Shown one piece after another: positions 1-12,162 of a stretch of 64,000 bases of DNA. Within the stretch, counting starts at the first letter, position 1. The number at the start of each line of letters is the position of its first letter. The notes beneath the pieces were generated by a model. The model was not told where the DNA came from, did no database searches, and saw nothing but the letters and a program-made list of their open reading frames with translations. Location: contig NC_084932.1 of the NCBI RefSeq assembly GCF_958298935.1, positions 5,063,501-5,127,500 on the forward strand, read 5' to 3'. Both the position numbers and the translations under genes were made by a program. Source of the DNA: Phragmites australis. Lineage: Eukaryota; Streptophyta; Magnoliopsida; Poales; Poaceae.

Positions 1-709
1 ACTGGAGTGTGTTAAGTGTTTCGCGGACACGGCAACAAGGAAAATCACGACTTGTGGGGAAAGCTGGACAACCTCTGCAGAGTGTAAAAACTGTTATAAC
101 AGCCGTGCTCACGGTTATGAGAGACTTGGATCCTCACATGATTAGCCAAGAGGGTTGGGTCGTTTTGGTCTGTGGGGAGCCTAATGTGGGAACTCAGGTG
201 GAGGGAAAAACTGTGGAGATGGTTCTAGGAGCTGGAGGTCTAATGATGATGAACCTAGTTAAGTAGGTTACTTTCATAAAACTTCATTAGTACAGTTGGC
301 TTTTATGCAAAATTATAACTGTTATGGCCTGTTCCTTGTTTAAGCTTGCATAGCATTCTATTTCCCACACTTGCGGAGTACTAGTTGTACTCACACTTGT
401 TGTTTTTACCCCAAATGCTGTTCAAGCGCTGCTCAGACAATGAAGGAGATCCAGATTACTTCGATGATGAAGAGGAAGACTGCTAGGCTGGCGTTTCCCC
501 CGGTCAAATGCCTGTGGAAGTTGGAGTTTCGTGGAGTATCGCTGTGTGCTTTTTATTAAAGACTTTTGGTCTCATTATTTATTATAGTTACGTTGTAATA
601 ATGACACTAGATGCGATACACTGATGAAGTCGCTGCATGTATGAAACTTGATCCTGGCATACATGTGGTTTACATCTGGTTTTGCCCCTTTCTAAAACCG
701 GGTGTGACA
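1..709 (+). mobile_element. Ty3/gypsy LTR, 3' portion (solo LTR or end of an element running off the left edge)
   Basis: The stretch reads like the 3' part of a grass gypsy LTR. It has a short acidic-coding patch near 445-480, T-rich sequence around 545-600, and a terminal GGTGTGACA that closes with CA at 709. The sequence right after it (710 onward) continues a CACTA transposon reading frame, so the LTR looks inserted in that gene. The 5' end of the LTR lies outside the window, so solo LTR and full element cannot be told apart. The small open frames here are not convincing genes. Confidence 0.6.
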
Positions 710-1484
710 TCAAGCTAGATCCAAAGCCAAGGAGAAAGAAATGACAGTAGAACATGTCAAATCCTTGGTAGATGAATGACTACAAGAATTCCACAGTTCT
801 TGCATGACACCACCATGGGAGCTTGTTAGAACAAACAACCCTAGTTCTTTTGCCTACAAAAGTGGCTGCACGTCCATGATGTCTCTCAATCCAAATGACA
901 ACACATATCCTATCGACAAGATTGAGGAGGCCACACCGTGTAGGTTATTCCAGCCTTTTATGAGTGTCATGGTGGAAGTTGGCATGGGACCAGCCTATCC
1001 ATGGACGAAAGGATGATGTTTCACACCGTCCTTGTACCAGGTGGTCTTGTAAAGGTCCAGGTGGACGTGGTATATTCCGTGTACACTACTGGTAAGCTGG
1101 AAGCCCCCCCCCCCCCCCCCAAATGATGAGATCACAATTTTAAGGGAAGCCATTGGGAACTTTATTCTGTGGCACAAGCAATATATTGTCCTATTCCAAA
1201 AATAAGCACCGACTGCTATGGGAGAAATGAGTGCACATTGTTCTCCACGGCCACAAATTCTTGTACCATAGTCTACTCTGTGGCTAGCAAATCCTATATT
1301 GTAGTCCCCTCCATGGCAAGTATGTCATGTACCATTACCTGGGAATCAAATGTATAGCGTGGGGACAATAGCACCTCTCCCGAGAAGGGTTGGAAACTAG
1401 ATTGAGGGAAGAGGTCCTCATTGCAGGGCCACAAAGTGGTGAAAACTAAGGGCCAATAGTCATCAAAACTGTCAACTGCATCAT
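710..1484 (+). pseudogene. CACTA (En/Spm-like) transposon gene, 5' half, DUF8039-like region
   Basis: Translation in the + direction gives a degenerate protein with the spacing of the DUF8039-type region found in grass CACTA second-ORF proteins. It has a 'TPPWELV' segment near 808, 'PCRLFQP' near 937-957, a 'GPAYP' segment near 987-1001, then 'FHTVLVPGG' in the same neighbourhood, and 'EAIGNFILWHKQYIV' near 1146-1190. Stop codons and frame changes interrupt it, and a run of C at about 1104-1120 adds another break. The frame is cut at 1484 by the Sirevirus insertion and resumes at 13922. The upstream side is cut by the gypsy LTR. I infer a dead CACTA gene; the family assignment rests on motif order from memory. 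Confidence 0.6.
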
Positions 1485-4166
1485 TGAAAGCATCTAGGTC
1501 CCTAATTCGTATTTTGATAATTAATGATAATATATCTTTATGGACTAACTTATTTGGTTGAGTTATGAAAAGGTTAGTTACAAAGATGTTGCGGAGCTAG
1601 AAGATGTATGAGTGGAAAGCATGAAAAAGGCTAGCTCAAGGCAAAGGTATATTATAGGGCATTTTATTTTACCATTCAAAGGAGTTTAGAGAAGAAAATT
1701 GACCGGATTTATAGGATAAATGCCGTACTATTAAGAGGGGTTGATGTGTGTTTACTTAAGGCTTCTATAGTGCCAAATTTGCTCAAACTTGCATTTCATA
1801 TAGAGTTGAAAAATGTAGTTTGAGAGAATACGAAGAAAAGACTGCCTTTGGGAGTTTTTGAGTGTTGGCAGTCTGACCGGCCTATGAGGCGGTCTAACCA
1901 TTGTATATGAGTCAGGGCAGTCTTGTTCTATCTCGAGAGTGGCGGTCTGACCGGCCCTTTGGGCGGTCTGACCGCTGTATACCCATGGTTGTTCGGTTTA
2001 TCTCGAGAGGGGCGGTCTGACTAGGGGAATTATGCAGTCTGACCGTTGTATAGCTTTAGTGGATTTTGTTCAGACCGATGTTTACTCTTGTTGAAAAATA
2101 TTCAGACCTCATGCCCGATCTGACCGGTTTGTGTCACGGTCTAACCGTCGAGGAACAGAAAGCTCTGGAAAGCTTCTACTAGGTGGGCGATTTGACCGTG
2201 GGGTCCGCCAGTTTGATGCCAAGGTTGAGACGGTCTGACTGTCGATGTCTGTTGGTCCAATCATGCGCGAACAGAAGGTTTTGGGGGTTGGTGGTCTGAC
2301 CGAGAAGGTTAGCGGTCTGACCGCCACCCTGTGTCCTTAGTCAATTTGACTGTTGTCTGTAGCCGTTGTACGGGGGTGGTCCAACCGCCATTTGGGCTGC
2401 TGTCTGACCGCTACTTGCGCAGAAGTGTTAGAACAACAGTAACGGTCGAATTCTGGGTTGAGGGCTATAAATAAGGCCATGGCTGGTTCCATGAGTTGGC
2501 TTTTGCACTCTAGCACTTCAACACAACACTTTGAGCTCTTGCCCTTCTCCTCTCTCTCTCTCCTTTGGCTTAGTGGTTGCATCTTTGAGAGGTTGAGAGC
2601 ATCTAGTGCATAATTTTAAGAGTTTGAGTAATTAGGCACTAGTGATCCTTCAAGCAAGCGTCATCGGCTTATTACTGTTGGAGGTTGCCGCCTCCTAGAC
2701 GGCTTGGAGGTTGTGGCACCATCGAGCCCTTTAAGGAAGATTGTGAAGGAGCCGTGGTGGTGATTGTGAGAGGCTTGAGCATGCCTTGCCGGAGTGGCAA
2801 AGTGCTTAGCTAGTGGAATCGAGGTATTGAGTAGTTCTTGTTCAATTCTGGCTTAAGGTTAAGTTGCTCGGTATGAGTCCTTTCTTGTGTGAGAATTGAA
2901 TACTTGATAGAGAAGCGGATTGAAGCTCAAACTCACCTCAACGTGGATTAGGGGTGATCGACAAATCACCGATACCATGGGAAAAATCTCTTGTGTTATC
3001 TTTGAGCTATTTACTTTATTGTTGAGAAATTTACTTTCATGCAATTTACACTAAGCAATTTATCTTCCTAGATTATAAATTGTTGCATGTTACCCTAGGT
3101 TTGTAAACCTCAACATAGCTCTTAGTTGTCTTTCATATTGCTCTAGTGATCTTTAGTTTGTTTCCGCAAGTTTCCTTGATCGTTTAGCAATTAGTTTTTA
3201 AAACCGCATATTTTTTTCTCGAATACGCAGGAGAAGTGTGTATCATTATATTAAAGTAGAAGAAGGGTAGATACCCAAGAACACTCATACACACTCACAC
3301 CAAAGGCTCTTAGTTTACCGACGTGCCCGTGGATAAAACACAAAAACAACCACAAAGCACCCTAATCACTAGGAACTAGGGCAGTAAGGAGGGAAAGTCC
3401 TTGAGCCCCAACCATCACCCAGAATTGCGCCTCCTCCTCGGCAAGCAGTAAGGCTGCAGCCATGCTAGGGGCAATTCTGTCAAAAATACATTGATTCTGG
3501 TGCTTCCAAAGGGTCCAAGCACCCATAATGACCAGAGAATTAAGGCCCTTTTTCACCTGCCCATTAACAACAGCCTTGCCTTGCACCACCAGTCTTCAAA
3601 GGCTCTATCATCAACTGAAGGTGACAGAGAATGAAGATCAAATCGCCTCAAGAGACTAAACCAAAATTGCCTTGCAAAAACACAAGTGGTGAGTAGGTGA
3701 TCAATTGTTTCAGCATCCTAGTCACAGTGAGGGCAACGGGCTGGATGAGGCAAATTCCGTCAAGCAAGCCGGTCCACATACCAACACCTTTTGTGCATCA
3801 CTAACCAAAGGAAGAAATGACATTTGCCTGGTGCCCAAGATTTCCAAATGCACTCCCAAGACTGAAAAAGGACAGAACCGTGGAAAAAGTTTGCATAAGC
3901 CAATTTTGCCGAGTATTGTCCTGATGTAGAAAGCTGCCAACAATGAATGTCTTGTTCCCCCCACTGCAAAACAACCTTAGACAGCCGATCCCAAATATCA
4001 AGAAACTCGGGTAGCACACCAACAGTCATAGCACCTTGGATATCATGAATCCATAAATTATTTGTTAAAGCCTCACAAACTGTGCGCTTATTGGCTCTCC
4101 TTTTGGAAACTGCAGCAAATAAAACCACCTATTCACCCCCCTCTAGTCAGTATCCTTGATCCCACA
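1485..4166 (+). repeat. 5' LTR of the Sirevirus (interrupted by a LINE fragment)
   Basis: It aligns along its length with 12163-13921, apart from the insert at 3208-4119. It carries many copies of a near-palindrome CGGTC-N-GACCG between about 1870 and 2420, and a TATAAATAAG promoter-like box near 2465 followed by CT-rich sequence. It ends with CA at 4166, just before the primer site. Many substitutions separate the two LTRs, so the insertion is not very recent. Confidence 0.9.
3208..4119 (-). mobile_element. LINE (non-LTR) 3' fragment inserted in the 5' LTR
   Basis: The minus strand encodes the C-terminal part of a plant L1-type LINE. A zf-RVT (RT zinc-binding) region runs about 4128 down to 3760 with 'SAKLAYANFF' and 'WAPGKCHFFLWLV'-type motifs, and the LINE tail continues in broken frames to about 3362. 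The intact 3' LTR shows the empty site. Comparison puts the insert between TAAAACCGC (3199-3207) and TAAAACCAC (4120-4128), a 9-bp target duplication with one mismatch. On the minus strand the element ends in a short A-run near 3211-3217. It is 5'-truncated, as LINE copies usually are, and dead. Confidence 0.85.
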
Positions 4167-4168
4167 AG

Positions 4169-4180
4169 TGGTATCAGAGC
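4169..4180 (+). other. Primer binding site (tRNA-Met type)
   Basis: TGGTATCAGAGC lies two bases after the 5' LTR end (CA at 4166). This is the usual Copia/Sirevirus minus-strand primer site, complementary to the 3' end of initiator tRNA-Met. Confidence 0.92.
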
Positions 4181-4235
4181 CTAGGACTCCTTTTTTTATC
4201 GTGGATTTAACCATCCTGAAGTAGGATTAGGGCTA

Positions 4236-6124
4236 GTGACGCTCATGTCAATGTGGGGAAGCCTCCGTTCTTTGAGGGGTCAAACTACGCCTATCGTTTA
4301 TCTTAAGGCTATGGGTGATAAGCTTTGGAATATTGTGGATAAGGATTATGTAATTCTTGATCCCACTGATCTTACCAATGTTGATAAGGAGAACTCTCTT
4401 GCTAATGCTCAAGCTATGAATGTTATTTATAGTGTTTTAGATCTTAATGAGTTCAATCGTATTTGCAAGCTTAAGACCGCTCATGAAATTTGGGAAAGGC
4501 TCAAAGAGATTTATGAGGGTACAACCATGATTAAGGATGCCAAGCTTTTTGTTTACAAAGGGAAACTTGAGAAATTTACTATATTGTTAAACGAAAGCAT
4601 TGAAGAAATATTCAATCGTTTGAATAACATAATAAATGAACTCAAGGGGCTTAGCATGGATGTTTCCGATATTGATTTTTCTCATAAGTTTTTTAGAGCT
4701 TTGCCTAATAAATATGATGCTATTGTGACTTTGCTTGTGAGGTCCAACTTGAAGGAGACGACTTCAATGCAAATCTTGAGTGAAATTCTCACCCATGACA
4801 TTTTCAATAAGTCACAAGAGGATCTTCATGATGATTCTATTGATGCCAAGAAGAAGAGTGTCGCATTCAAGGCTCAAGCATCAAGAGGCAAAGATGATCA
4901 CGAAGAGAGTGATGATGATGATGAAGTGATGGCTCTCTTTGTGAGAGGATTCAAGAAATTTATGAAGAAGAAGAGATATCAAGGTGGATATAGTAATAAG
5001 GGACAATCTTCAAAAGGAAATCCCTTTGAAGAAAGAAGATGCTTTGAATGTGACGAAAATGGTCATATTGCCACAAATTGCAAGAATAAGGAAGAAAAAC
5101 ATTCCAAGAACAAGGAGAGTGATGGCAAGAAAGTTTTCAAGAAATACTACTAGAAGAAAAAAGATGGCCAAGCATGCTATGTTGAGTGGGATTCGGATGC
5201 AAGCTCAAGCTCCGACTCTGATGATGAGAAGCCATCACAAAAGGGTCTTACCAGTGTAGCTATCAAGGAAGCACCTTCACTCTTCTCCACACCTCATTGC
5301 CTCATGTCAAAAGGTGATTCTAAGTTATTAAATGATGAAGATGAATATTCATATGATGATCTTGTTGAGCTAATCAATGGTTTTGATGACTTCATGAGCA
5401 AAGAAAGAGCAAAGTTTAAGAAATTGAAGAGAAGACACACCTCTCTACAAGAATCCTACAAGGAGCTAAAGACGGCTCATGAGGGTCTAAAAGAAACTCA
5501 TGAGTTGCTTAAGGAAGCTCATAACTCTCTTATTGCTCATGAAACCAACAAAGCAAAAGTAGATATGAGCGTTTCTTGTAATATTCTTGATGATGCATCT
5601 ACTTTACCTTGTATGAATTCATTTACCTTGCATGATGACTTGATTACTTTACCTAAAGTTCTACCTTGCAATGATGTCTTGATTATTGATGAGAATATTA
5701 TGTTGAAAGAAAAGGTTGAAAAACTAACCAATGATCTTGCAAGATGCTATGTTGGAGAATCCAAAATTAGACAAGTTTTGGATAGCCAAAGGTTCTCCAT
5801 CAAAAAGAAAGGCCTTGGGTATGTTCCCAAGAAAGGTAAGAAAGCATTCATGCATCGCAAAACTATTTTTGTGAAAGGTAGCGGTTATTGCATGAAGTGC
5901 AAAAAAAACTGGGCATGTTGAGAAAGATTACAAATATATCAAGGATAATTCATATGATTCTTTTGATTCATGCTATGTTCTTAAGAGATGTTCTAATGAC
6001 ATTGTTAAAGCTAGATTTGTTAGCACTCCTATAATTGGTGCTAAAAAGAATACCATTTAGGTGCCTAAAGCCTTAGTGACTAAAATCCAAGGACCCAAAC
6101 AAGTTTAGGTACCTAAAAGAATTT
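4236..6124 (+). pseudogene. Sirevirus gag (degenerate)
   Basis: The first long frame (4236-5153) encodes a Copia-type gag body. A UBN2-like region runs from the 'LKAMGDKLWNIV' segment to 'ILTHDIFNKS', then an acidic/basic linker, then a CX2CX4HX4C zinc knuckle (CFECDENGHIATNC, about 5040-5081). A stop at 5151-5153 interrupts the frame, which continues after it (5304-5921) with a coiled-coil-like stretch of repeated 'KELKTAHEGLKETHELLKEA' type. A second knuckle near 5890-5925 is spoiled by an extra A in an A-run and by a Cys-to-Tyr change. The region to 6124 holds two 'WVPK'-like motifs in which TGG has become TAG. The usual N-terminal segment after 'PPFFEG' is shortened by a small deletion near 4285. 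In this family the product forms the particle and binds RNA; it is not functional here. Confidence 0.85.
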
Positions 6125-6139
6125 AACTTTGTTTTGTAG

Positions 6140-9100
6140 GTGAACTATAAGTCCAGTGGAGGACATTGGGTGCTTGATAGTGCATGCACTCAACACATTA
6201 CCGGAAATCAAAGGATGATCTCTTCTATGAGCAATGATAGATCGGAGTATGACAAAATAACATTTAGAGATAATAGCAAAGGAAAGGTAAAAGGGTTGGG
6301 TAAAATTGCTATCTCAAATAATTTATTTATCTTAATGTCTTACTAGTTGAATCCTCGAATTTTTAATTTGTTATCCGTTGCTCAATTACGTGATCTTGAT
6401 CTTAGATACATTTTTTCTCCAAATGATGTGATCATATCTAGCATGAAAGATAACAGTGTTGTTTTCAAAGGTTTTAGATATGGTAATCTTTATCTAGTTG
6501 ATTTTTCTTCTAATGATGCAAGCCTTAGCACATGTTTGTTCACAAAGACATCGAAAGTATGGCTTTGGCATAGAAGGCTTGGTCATGTTGGTATGAATCA
6601 ACTAAATCGTTGTTGAAGCATGATCTTGTAGTTGGATTAAAAGATGTGAAATTTGAGAAGAACAAGCTCTGTAGTGCTTGTCAAGCCGGAAAGCAAGTGG
6701 GAAACTCACATCCTTACAAAAGCTCCATGTCAACTTCAAGACCATTGGAATTGGTACATATGAATTTATTTGGTCCTATTACATATGTAAGTATTGGAGG
6801 TAATAGCTATTGCCTTGTCATTATTGATGATTTCTCTAATTACACTTGGGTATTCTTTTTGCATGATAAGACTATTGTATTTAATACTTTCAAAAGTTTT
6901 GCAAAAAGGGCCAAAAATGAGTTTGAGTTCAAGGTCAAGAAAGTGAGAAGTGATAATGGCTCCGAATTCAAAAACACAAAGGCTGATGATTTTTTGTGAT
7001 GAAAAGGGTATCAAACATGAATTCTCGGCCAAATACACTCCGGAGCAAAATAAAGTAGTTGAAACAAAGAATCGGACTCTTATTGATATGGCAAGATCAA
7101 TGCTTTTGGAATATAATGTTTCGGAAAAATTTTGGGCCAAAGCTATTAATACCGCTTGCCATTCATCCAATAGATTATATTATCATCGTTTATTGAAGAA
7201 GACTCCATATGGACTTCTTATTGGAAGAAAGCCAAATATTTCATATTTTTGGGTATTTGGATGAATATGCTATATTTTCAAGAAAGGTACTCGTTTATCA
7301 AAATTCTAAAGAAAATGTGATGAAGGTTTACTTGTTTATTCTTTTAATAGTAAAGCTTATCGTGTCTATAATCAAAATTTCAGTTTGGTTGAAGAGACAC
7401 ATGATGTTGAATTTGATGAGACTAATGGCTCTCAAAAAGAGCAAAAAAATTTGGATGATGTAGGTAATGAAGGCTTGAGAAGTGCTATCAAAAATATATT
7501 AATAGGTGACATCAAGCCAAAAGAGGAAGATGAGTTAGAGAATTATCCATCTATCTCTATTCAAGCTATTCCATCTTTTTCCACTACAAATAATTAAGCT
7601 CAAGCTGAAAATATGGAAGATATGGATGATCAATTACAACAAACTACCACTTCATCAAATTCATCACAGGAGCCGGTAGCTCATCCAAAAGCTCATCATA
7701 CTATTGCCAAGGACCATCCTATTGATCAAATTGTTGATGATCTTAGTAAGGGTGTTCAAACTCATTCTCGTATTACTTCATTTTGTGAACACTATTTTTT
7801 TTATCTTCTATTGAACCTAACCATGTAGAAAAAGCTTTAAATGATCCGAATTGGATTAATCCAATGCATAAAGAGTTAAATAATTTCACCCGCAATGATG
7901 TATGGGAATTGGTGGAAAGACCAAGAGATCATAATGTTATTGGCACAAAATGGGTTTTTCGGAATAAGCAAGATGAAGATGGAATTGTTGTAAGGAACAA
8001 AGCAAGATTGGTTGCATAAGAATATACTCAAGTCGAAGGTTTGGATTTCGGTGAAACTTTTTCTCCCGTAGCTAGACTTGAGGCTATTAGAATCTTGCTT
8101 GCTTTTGCTTCATCTTATAATATCAAGTTATATCAAATGGATGTGAAAAGTGTCTTTTTGAATGGTAGAATTAGTGAACTTGTCTTTGTTGAACAACCTC
8201 TCAGTTTTGAAGATCCTAAGAGGCCCAATCATATGTATAAACTCTCTAAAGCCTTCTATAGCGTTAAACAAGCCCCATGTGTGTGGTAGAGAGACTTAGA
8301 GATTTTCTTGTTTCAAAGGGCTTTAAAATTGGGAAAATTGATACTACCTTGTTCATTAAATCTATTGGAAATGATTTCTTTGTTTGTCAAATTTATGTTG
8401 ATGCCATCATTTTTTCATCTACTAACAAAGATTTTTGTGAGGAATTTGGAGAAATGATGTCTAGGGAATTCAAGATGTCTATGATTGGTGAATTGAGTTT
8501 CTTTCTCAGACTTCAAATTAAGCAACTCAAAGATAGGACTTTTATTAGCCAATCGAAGTATTTAAAGGATTTATTGAAAAAGTTTGGTATGGAAGATGCA
8601 AAGCCTATCAAGACTCCTATGAGAATAAATAGTCATCTTGATCTTAATGAGGGAGGTAAACCGGTAGATTTAAAGCCTTATAGATCTATAATAGTTAGTT
8701 TGCTTTATCTTACCGCATCTAGGCTTGATATCATGTTTAGTGTATGCATGTGTGTAAGGTTTCAAGCATCTCCTAAAGAATATCATTTAATGGCCGTCAA
8801 GCATATTTTGAGGTATTTAAAATTCTCTCCTAGTATAGGGCTTTGGTATTCTAAATGTGCTAAGTTTACGCTAATAAGATATTCGGATTCTGATTATGCG
8901 GATTGCAAAGTTGATAGGAAGAGTACCTCCGGTAGTTGCAAATTTCTTGGTAGATCGTTAGTTTCATAGTCATCCAAGAAACAAAACTCCGTAGCACTTT
9001 CTATCGCCGAAGCAAAATATGTTTCCGCGGGTTGTTGTTGTGCTCAATTGCTATGGATGAGGCAAACTTTGCTGGATTATGGTGTTGTTTTCAAAATAGT

Positions 9101-9330
9101 GCTTCTTTTGTGTGACAATGAGAGTGCCGTGAAAATAGCCACAAATCTGATCCAACACTCTAGAACCAAGCATATAGATATTCGCCATCATTTTCTTAGA
9201 GATCATGTAAGCAAAGGCGATATCCTAATAGACAGTGTTCGGACCAAAGACCAACTGGTGGATATCTTCACCAAACTCTTGAGAAATGAACTTAATGTCA
9301 TCGACTTCTCAAATGTTGCTTGCAACAATA
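6140..9330 (+). pseudogene. Sirevirus pol (protease-integrase-RT-RNase H, degenerate)
   Basis: Domains follow Copia order. The protease motif at 6167-6190 reads LDSACT where family members have DSG. The integrase zinc region ('LWHRRLGHVG' near 6560, 'CSACQAGK' near 6673) is followed by the core. The first catalytic Asp is Asn (HMNLFGP, AAT at 6763-6765); the second (RSDNGSEF, near 6950) and the Glu (VVETKNRTL, near 7060) remain. RT runs from 'NVIGTKWVF' (about 7933) through 'VKQAP' (about 8262) to 'YVDA' at 8394-8405, where the family has YVDD. RNase H follows with 'SDYADCKVDRKSTSG' (near 8890) and 'SIAEAKYVSA' (near 9000). Stops fall at 7999 (a CAA-like position), 8287 and 8968 (a TGG-like position), with frameshifts near 6610 and 6960. 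The enzyme is dead at several catalytic positions. Confidence 0.9.
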
Positions 9331-10190
9331 GACACATGATGTTTATGCATTTACATGTTCTAGCAATTTTACAATGCTTTACATGCTCATTTTGTTCATG
9401 TTTATTTCTTTTTGAATATGTAAATTTGTTGCATATTTAAATTCAAGTTTATATTTCAATAATTATGGTTATGGCATGTTACATATGATTCTTTCACATA
9501 TCTCATCTCAAAAGTCTATATGTTATCGCGCATCTCGCTTTAAAGTTCAATCCTCAAAAGTTCAGAAGCTTCATGTTCCAGCAGTCTGATCGTATTTCTC
9601 ACTAGTCTGATAGCCGATCTATACAGAAAGGTTTAAAGTTTCTGGACTCCGACGGTCTGAGTGCCCTGTGTCCCAGTCTGGCCACCACCTACGGTTTTGT
9701 CCAGATCGGTCCTATCTCTTTCGGTCCCCATCTCCTTTCTTCCAAACCAAGCACTTTCTTTTCCTCTCTCCACAAAAACGTGCTCTCGGCAGAAAACTCA
9801 AGGGAGACAAAATCTTTGGTCCCCAGTCGATCCACGAGTTTTTCCGATCTCACCGTGGACTCCTCTCTCATGGCCTCTCGGTAATCTCTGGATTCCTACC
9901 CTTTTTACCATTTCAAAGCTTTTAGTGCTTAGGGTTTGAAGGGCGTGATCTACTCTGTTGGAATATGTTGCTAGCATCTATATTATGCTATTCTCAAGGT
10001 TTGGTCGGTTGGAAATTCAATTTGCTTCAAATTTCATCAAAATTGATCAAAGGAAGGTTGTCTGCCTACCGGCGGTCTGACTACGGCCTTCATCGGTCTG
10101 ACCGCCAATAGCAGCAGAGCCCACGACTTCCTTTGTTTCATCTTGTATCAATCTTTTTCTTTATCTAATGCATTGTGATATCTCATATGA
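9331..10190 (+). other. Untranslated spacer between pol and the envelope-like ORF
   Basis: No supported reading frame. It contains several variants of the LTR near-palindrome (for example GGTCTGACCGCC near 10092-10105, and partial copies near 9590-9660 and 10072). A possible 3' splice site (CATATGATCAG) near 10183-10193 precedes the envelope-like region. Confidence 0.5.
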
Positions 10191-11680
10191 TCAGTGGAGG
10201 TGGATGTGGTCTTGGAAAGAAGATGAAAAAGTTTTTGGCCGGTCGGGGCAAGGGTAAGAGAAGATTTGCATATTAAGAGTTAGAGGGTGAGCGTGGTGAT
10301 TCTGATTGGGTGCCATCGCAATATGCTAGTGAGGAAGCCTCTTCTTATGCTGATAATGTTGATTTTGATATTGATGATGCTAGTGATGAGGATATTGAGA
10401 TAAATTATCAAGCTTATGTTGGACATAAGAAAAATTAGAATTCAACTGAGTATACAAGGGCCAGAAAAACATATCAGCATGATCTTCATAATGATTGAAC
10501 TCAACCTCATTTTTATACAATGGCACAACAAGATACTTTTTATGGCCATCTCCTGAACAAGAACATATTTGATCATAAATGGATTGATTGGACTTATGTG
10601 AGATGTCAATCTAGCATTACTGTTTTAGCTGATATCTTTCAAGAGCTAGGTCTTTATGAGTTTGTTAATTTCAAGTGTGATTGCAATGCGGCAGTCATTC
10701 GACAATTCTATGCTACTGTTGAGATCTCATAATTCTCAGAAAATTGAGTGGATCACTGGATCTAGGAAATATGAAGCTTCATTAAGAGATTTTGCTAATG
10801 CTATCAGAATTCCTTTTGATATTGTTTATGACACTACTAATATCAATGATGAAGAATGCTTGGCAGAGGAAGCTTGGAGTGTCTTTTAAGAAGCAATGGG
10901 GGTTGTTCCTAAAGTCACTCTTGGGACTGTTACAGGCTTAAAGGTGCTCCCCGCTATAATCAATAAAATTGTAAGAGCCACCTTTGCTCCAAAGAGTGGT
11001 AACAATGATGCTATTAGAGATCTTTATTGGAATATCATTAACCATATCATGAACAGGAGAAAGATTAATGTAATCAGATTTATGCTCAAGGCCATTGATG
11101 ATATCACAATGAGCATAACTCCAAATCTCTATTATGCTCCACACATTATGTCTCTTATTCTCATGAAGATAAAGTTTCAGAAATCTTCTTGTGACTGTAA
11201 GCATTTGGGATATCGGCCTTTCAAAGTGAACCCCAGTATTCTGCGTAGAGGTCAGGATGCAGCTCAGGAAGGATAGCATGACGAGCCTCAGCACTATGTT
11301 CCTCCTCCTCAGCCTACTTCAGAACCAGTTCCTCCTCAGTAGGTACCTCCAGCATGGTTCTTTGATCCATATATGGCTTCTATTCAGCACAACATCTAGC
11401 AGAGCATTCAGCAGCAGTTTGTCTCTTTTCAAGAGAATCCTTCTCAGTCTTTCTATCAACCAGTTATTAATGCCACTCAGAATGCCATTGCTCTTGCTCG
11501 TGAGGATATTGCAGCATTAAACACTCAGAACCAAGAGTTGACTGACATGTTTAACAATATATCTCTTGGACAGCAGAATCTGCAGCAACAGTTTGACAGC
11601 TTCTCTAGCCGCTTCAACAGCTTCTTCGAGTATTTCTATAGTGTCTATTAGAGACCTCCCCCTCCTCCTCAAGATGAGTA
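10190..11680 (+). pseudogene. Sirevirus envelope-like ORF (plant transposon protein domain, PF20167-like)
   Basis: After pol, in the same orientation, comes a second region with the layout of the Sirevirus envelope-like gene. A basic start 'KKMKKFLAGRGKGKRRF' (near 10220) leads into an acidic stretch 'DIDDASDEDIEI' (near 10372), then a domain with 'WIDWTYV' (10580), 'LGLYEFV' (10650), 'AVIRQFYATVE' (10690) and 'RDFANAIRIPFDI' (10785). A second half with 'GTVTGLKVLPAIINKIVRATFAPKSG' spacing follows from 10896. The C-terminus is Gln/Pro-rich with a coiled-coil-like 'LNTQNQELTDMF' (near 11518). Stops at 10275, 10437 and 10888, plus frame changes, break it. The family function is unproven. The domain identity is from memory of the family. 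Confidence 0.7.
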
Positions 11681-11701
11681 GACCTTTTGGTATTTGATGC
11701 C

Positions 11702-12160
11702 AAAGGGGGAGAAGATGTTGGAAGAAGTGTCATTATTTTGGTTGCATTAGTACTATGTTGAACTATGTTTAATTGTTGTGATCATATGTTCTAACTTTGT
11801 TGGATATCTCGAGGAGAATGATTTGAAATGATATGTTTATATTGGAAATATCTTTGGTTATATTCTCTTCCTCGGATCCAAGAAAGGAAGGTAAACTCTG
11901 CCAAAATTTCATTAAAATCATTAAAATCTCTATCTTGTGCCATTTATCTTCTCTTTAATCATATGGACATATTTGTAGGGGGAGCTTACCTTAATATGAG
12001 TTTTTAATAGCATGTATTTCTTTTAAAATTCATTTTCTTGAAATTCTTGTTATGGAACTCATCATCAAGTCTTCTTTATGCCTTGTGCTAAAAGTGGGCT
12101 CAAAACCTTATTCACATCACTTCTTTGAGTTATTGTCCTCAATTACCAAAAAAGGGGGAG
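11702..12160 (+). other. Three polypurine tracts (Sirevirus multiple PPTs)
   Basis: AAAGGGGGAGAA lies at 11702-11713, GTAGGGGGAGC at 11975-11985, and AAAAAAGGGGGAG at 12148-12160. The last ends two bases before the 3' LTR and is the functional plus-strand primer position. Repeated PPT-like motifs upstream of the 3' LTR are a known Sirevirus feature. Confidence 0.8.
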
Positions 12161-12162
12161 CA

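Noticed and set aside
1104..1120. Long run of C (and G/C runs near 23785 and 53645-53664)
   Set aside because: Homopolymer tracts; possible sequencing slippage, no further structure.
995..1177. 60-codon minus-strand frame with a Gly run
   Set aside because: Reverse complement of the C-run and the CACTA remnant; no independent evidence.
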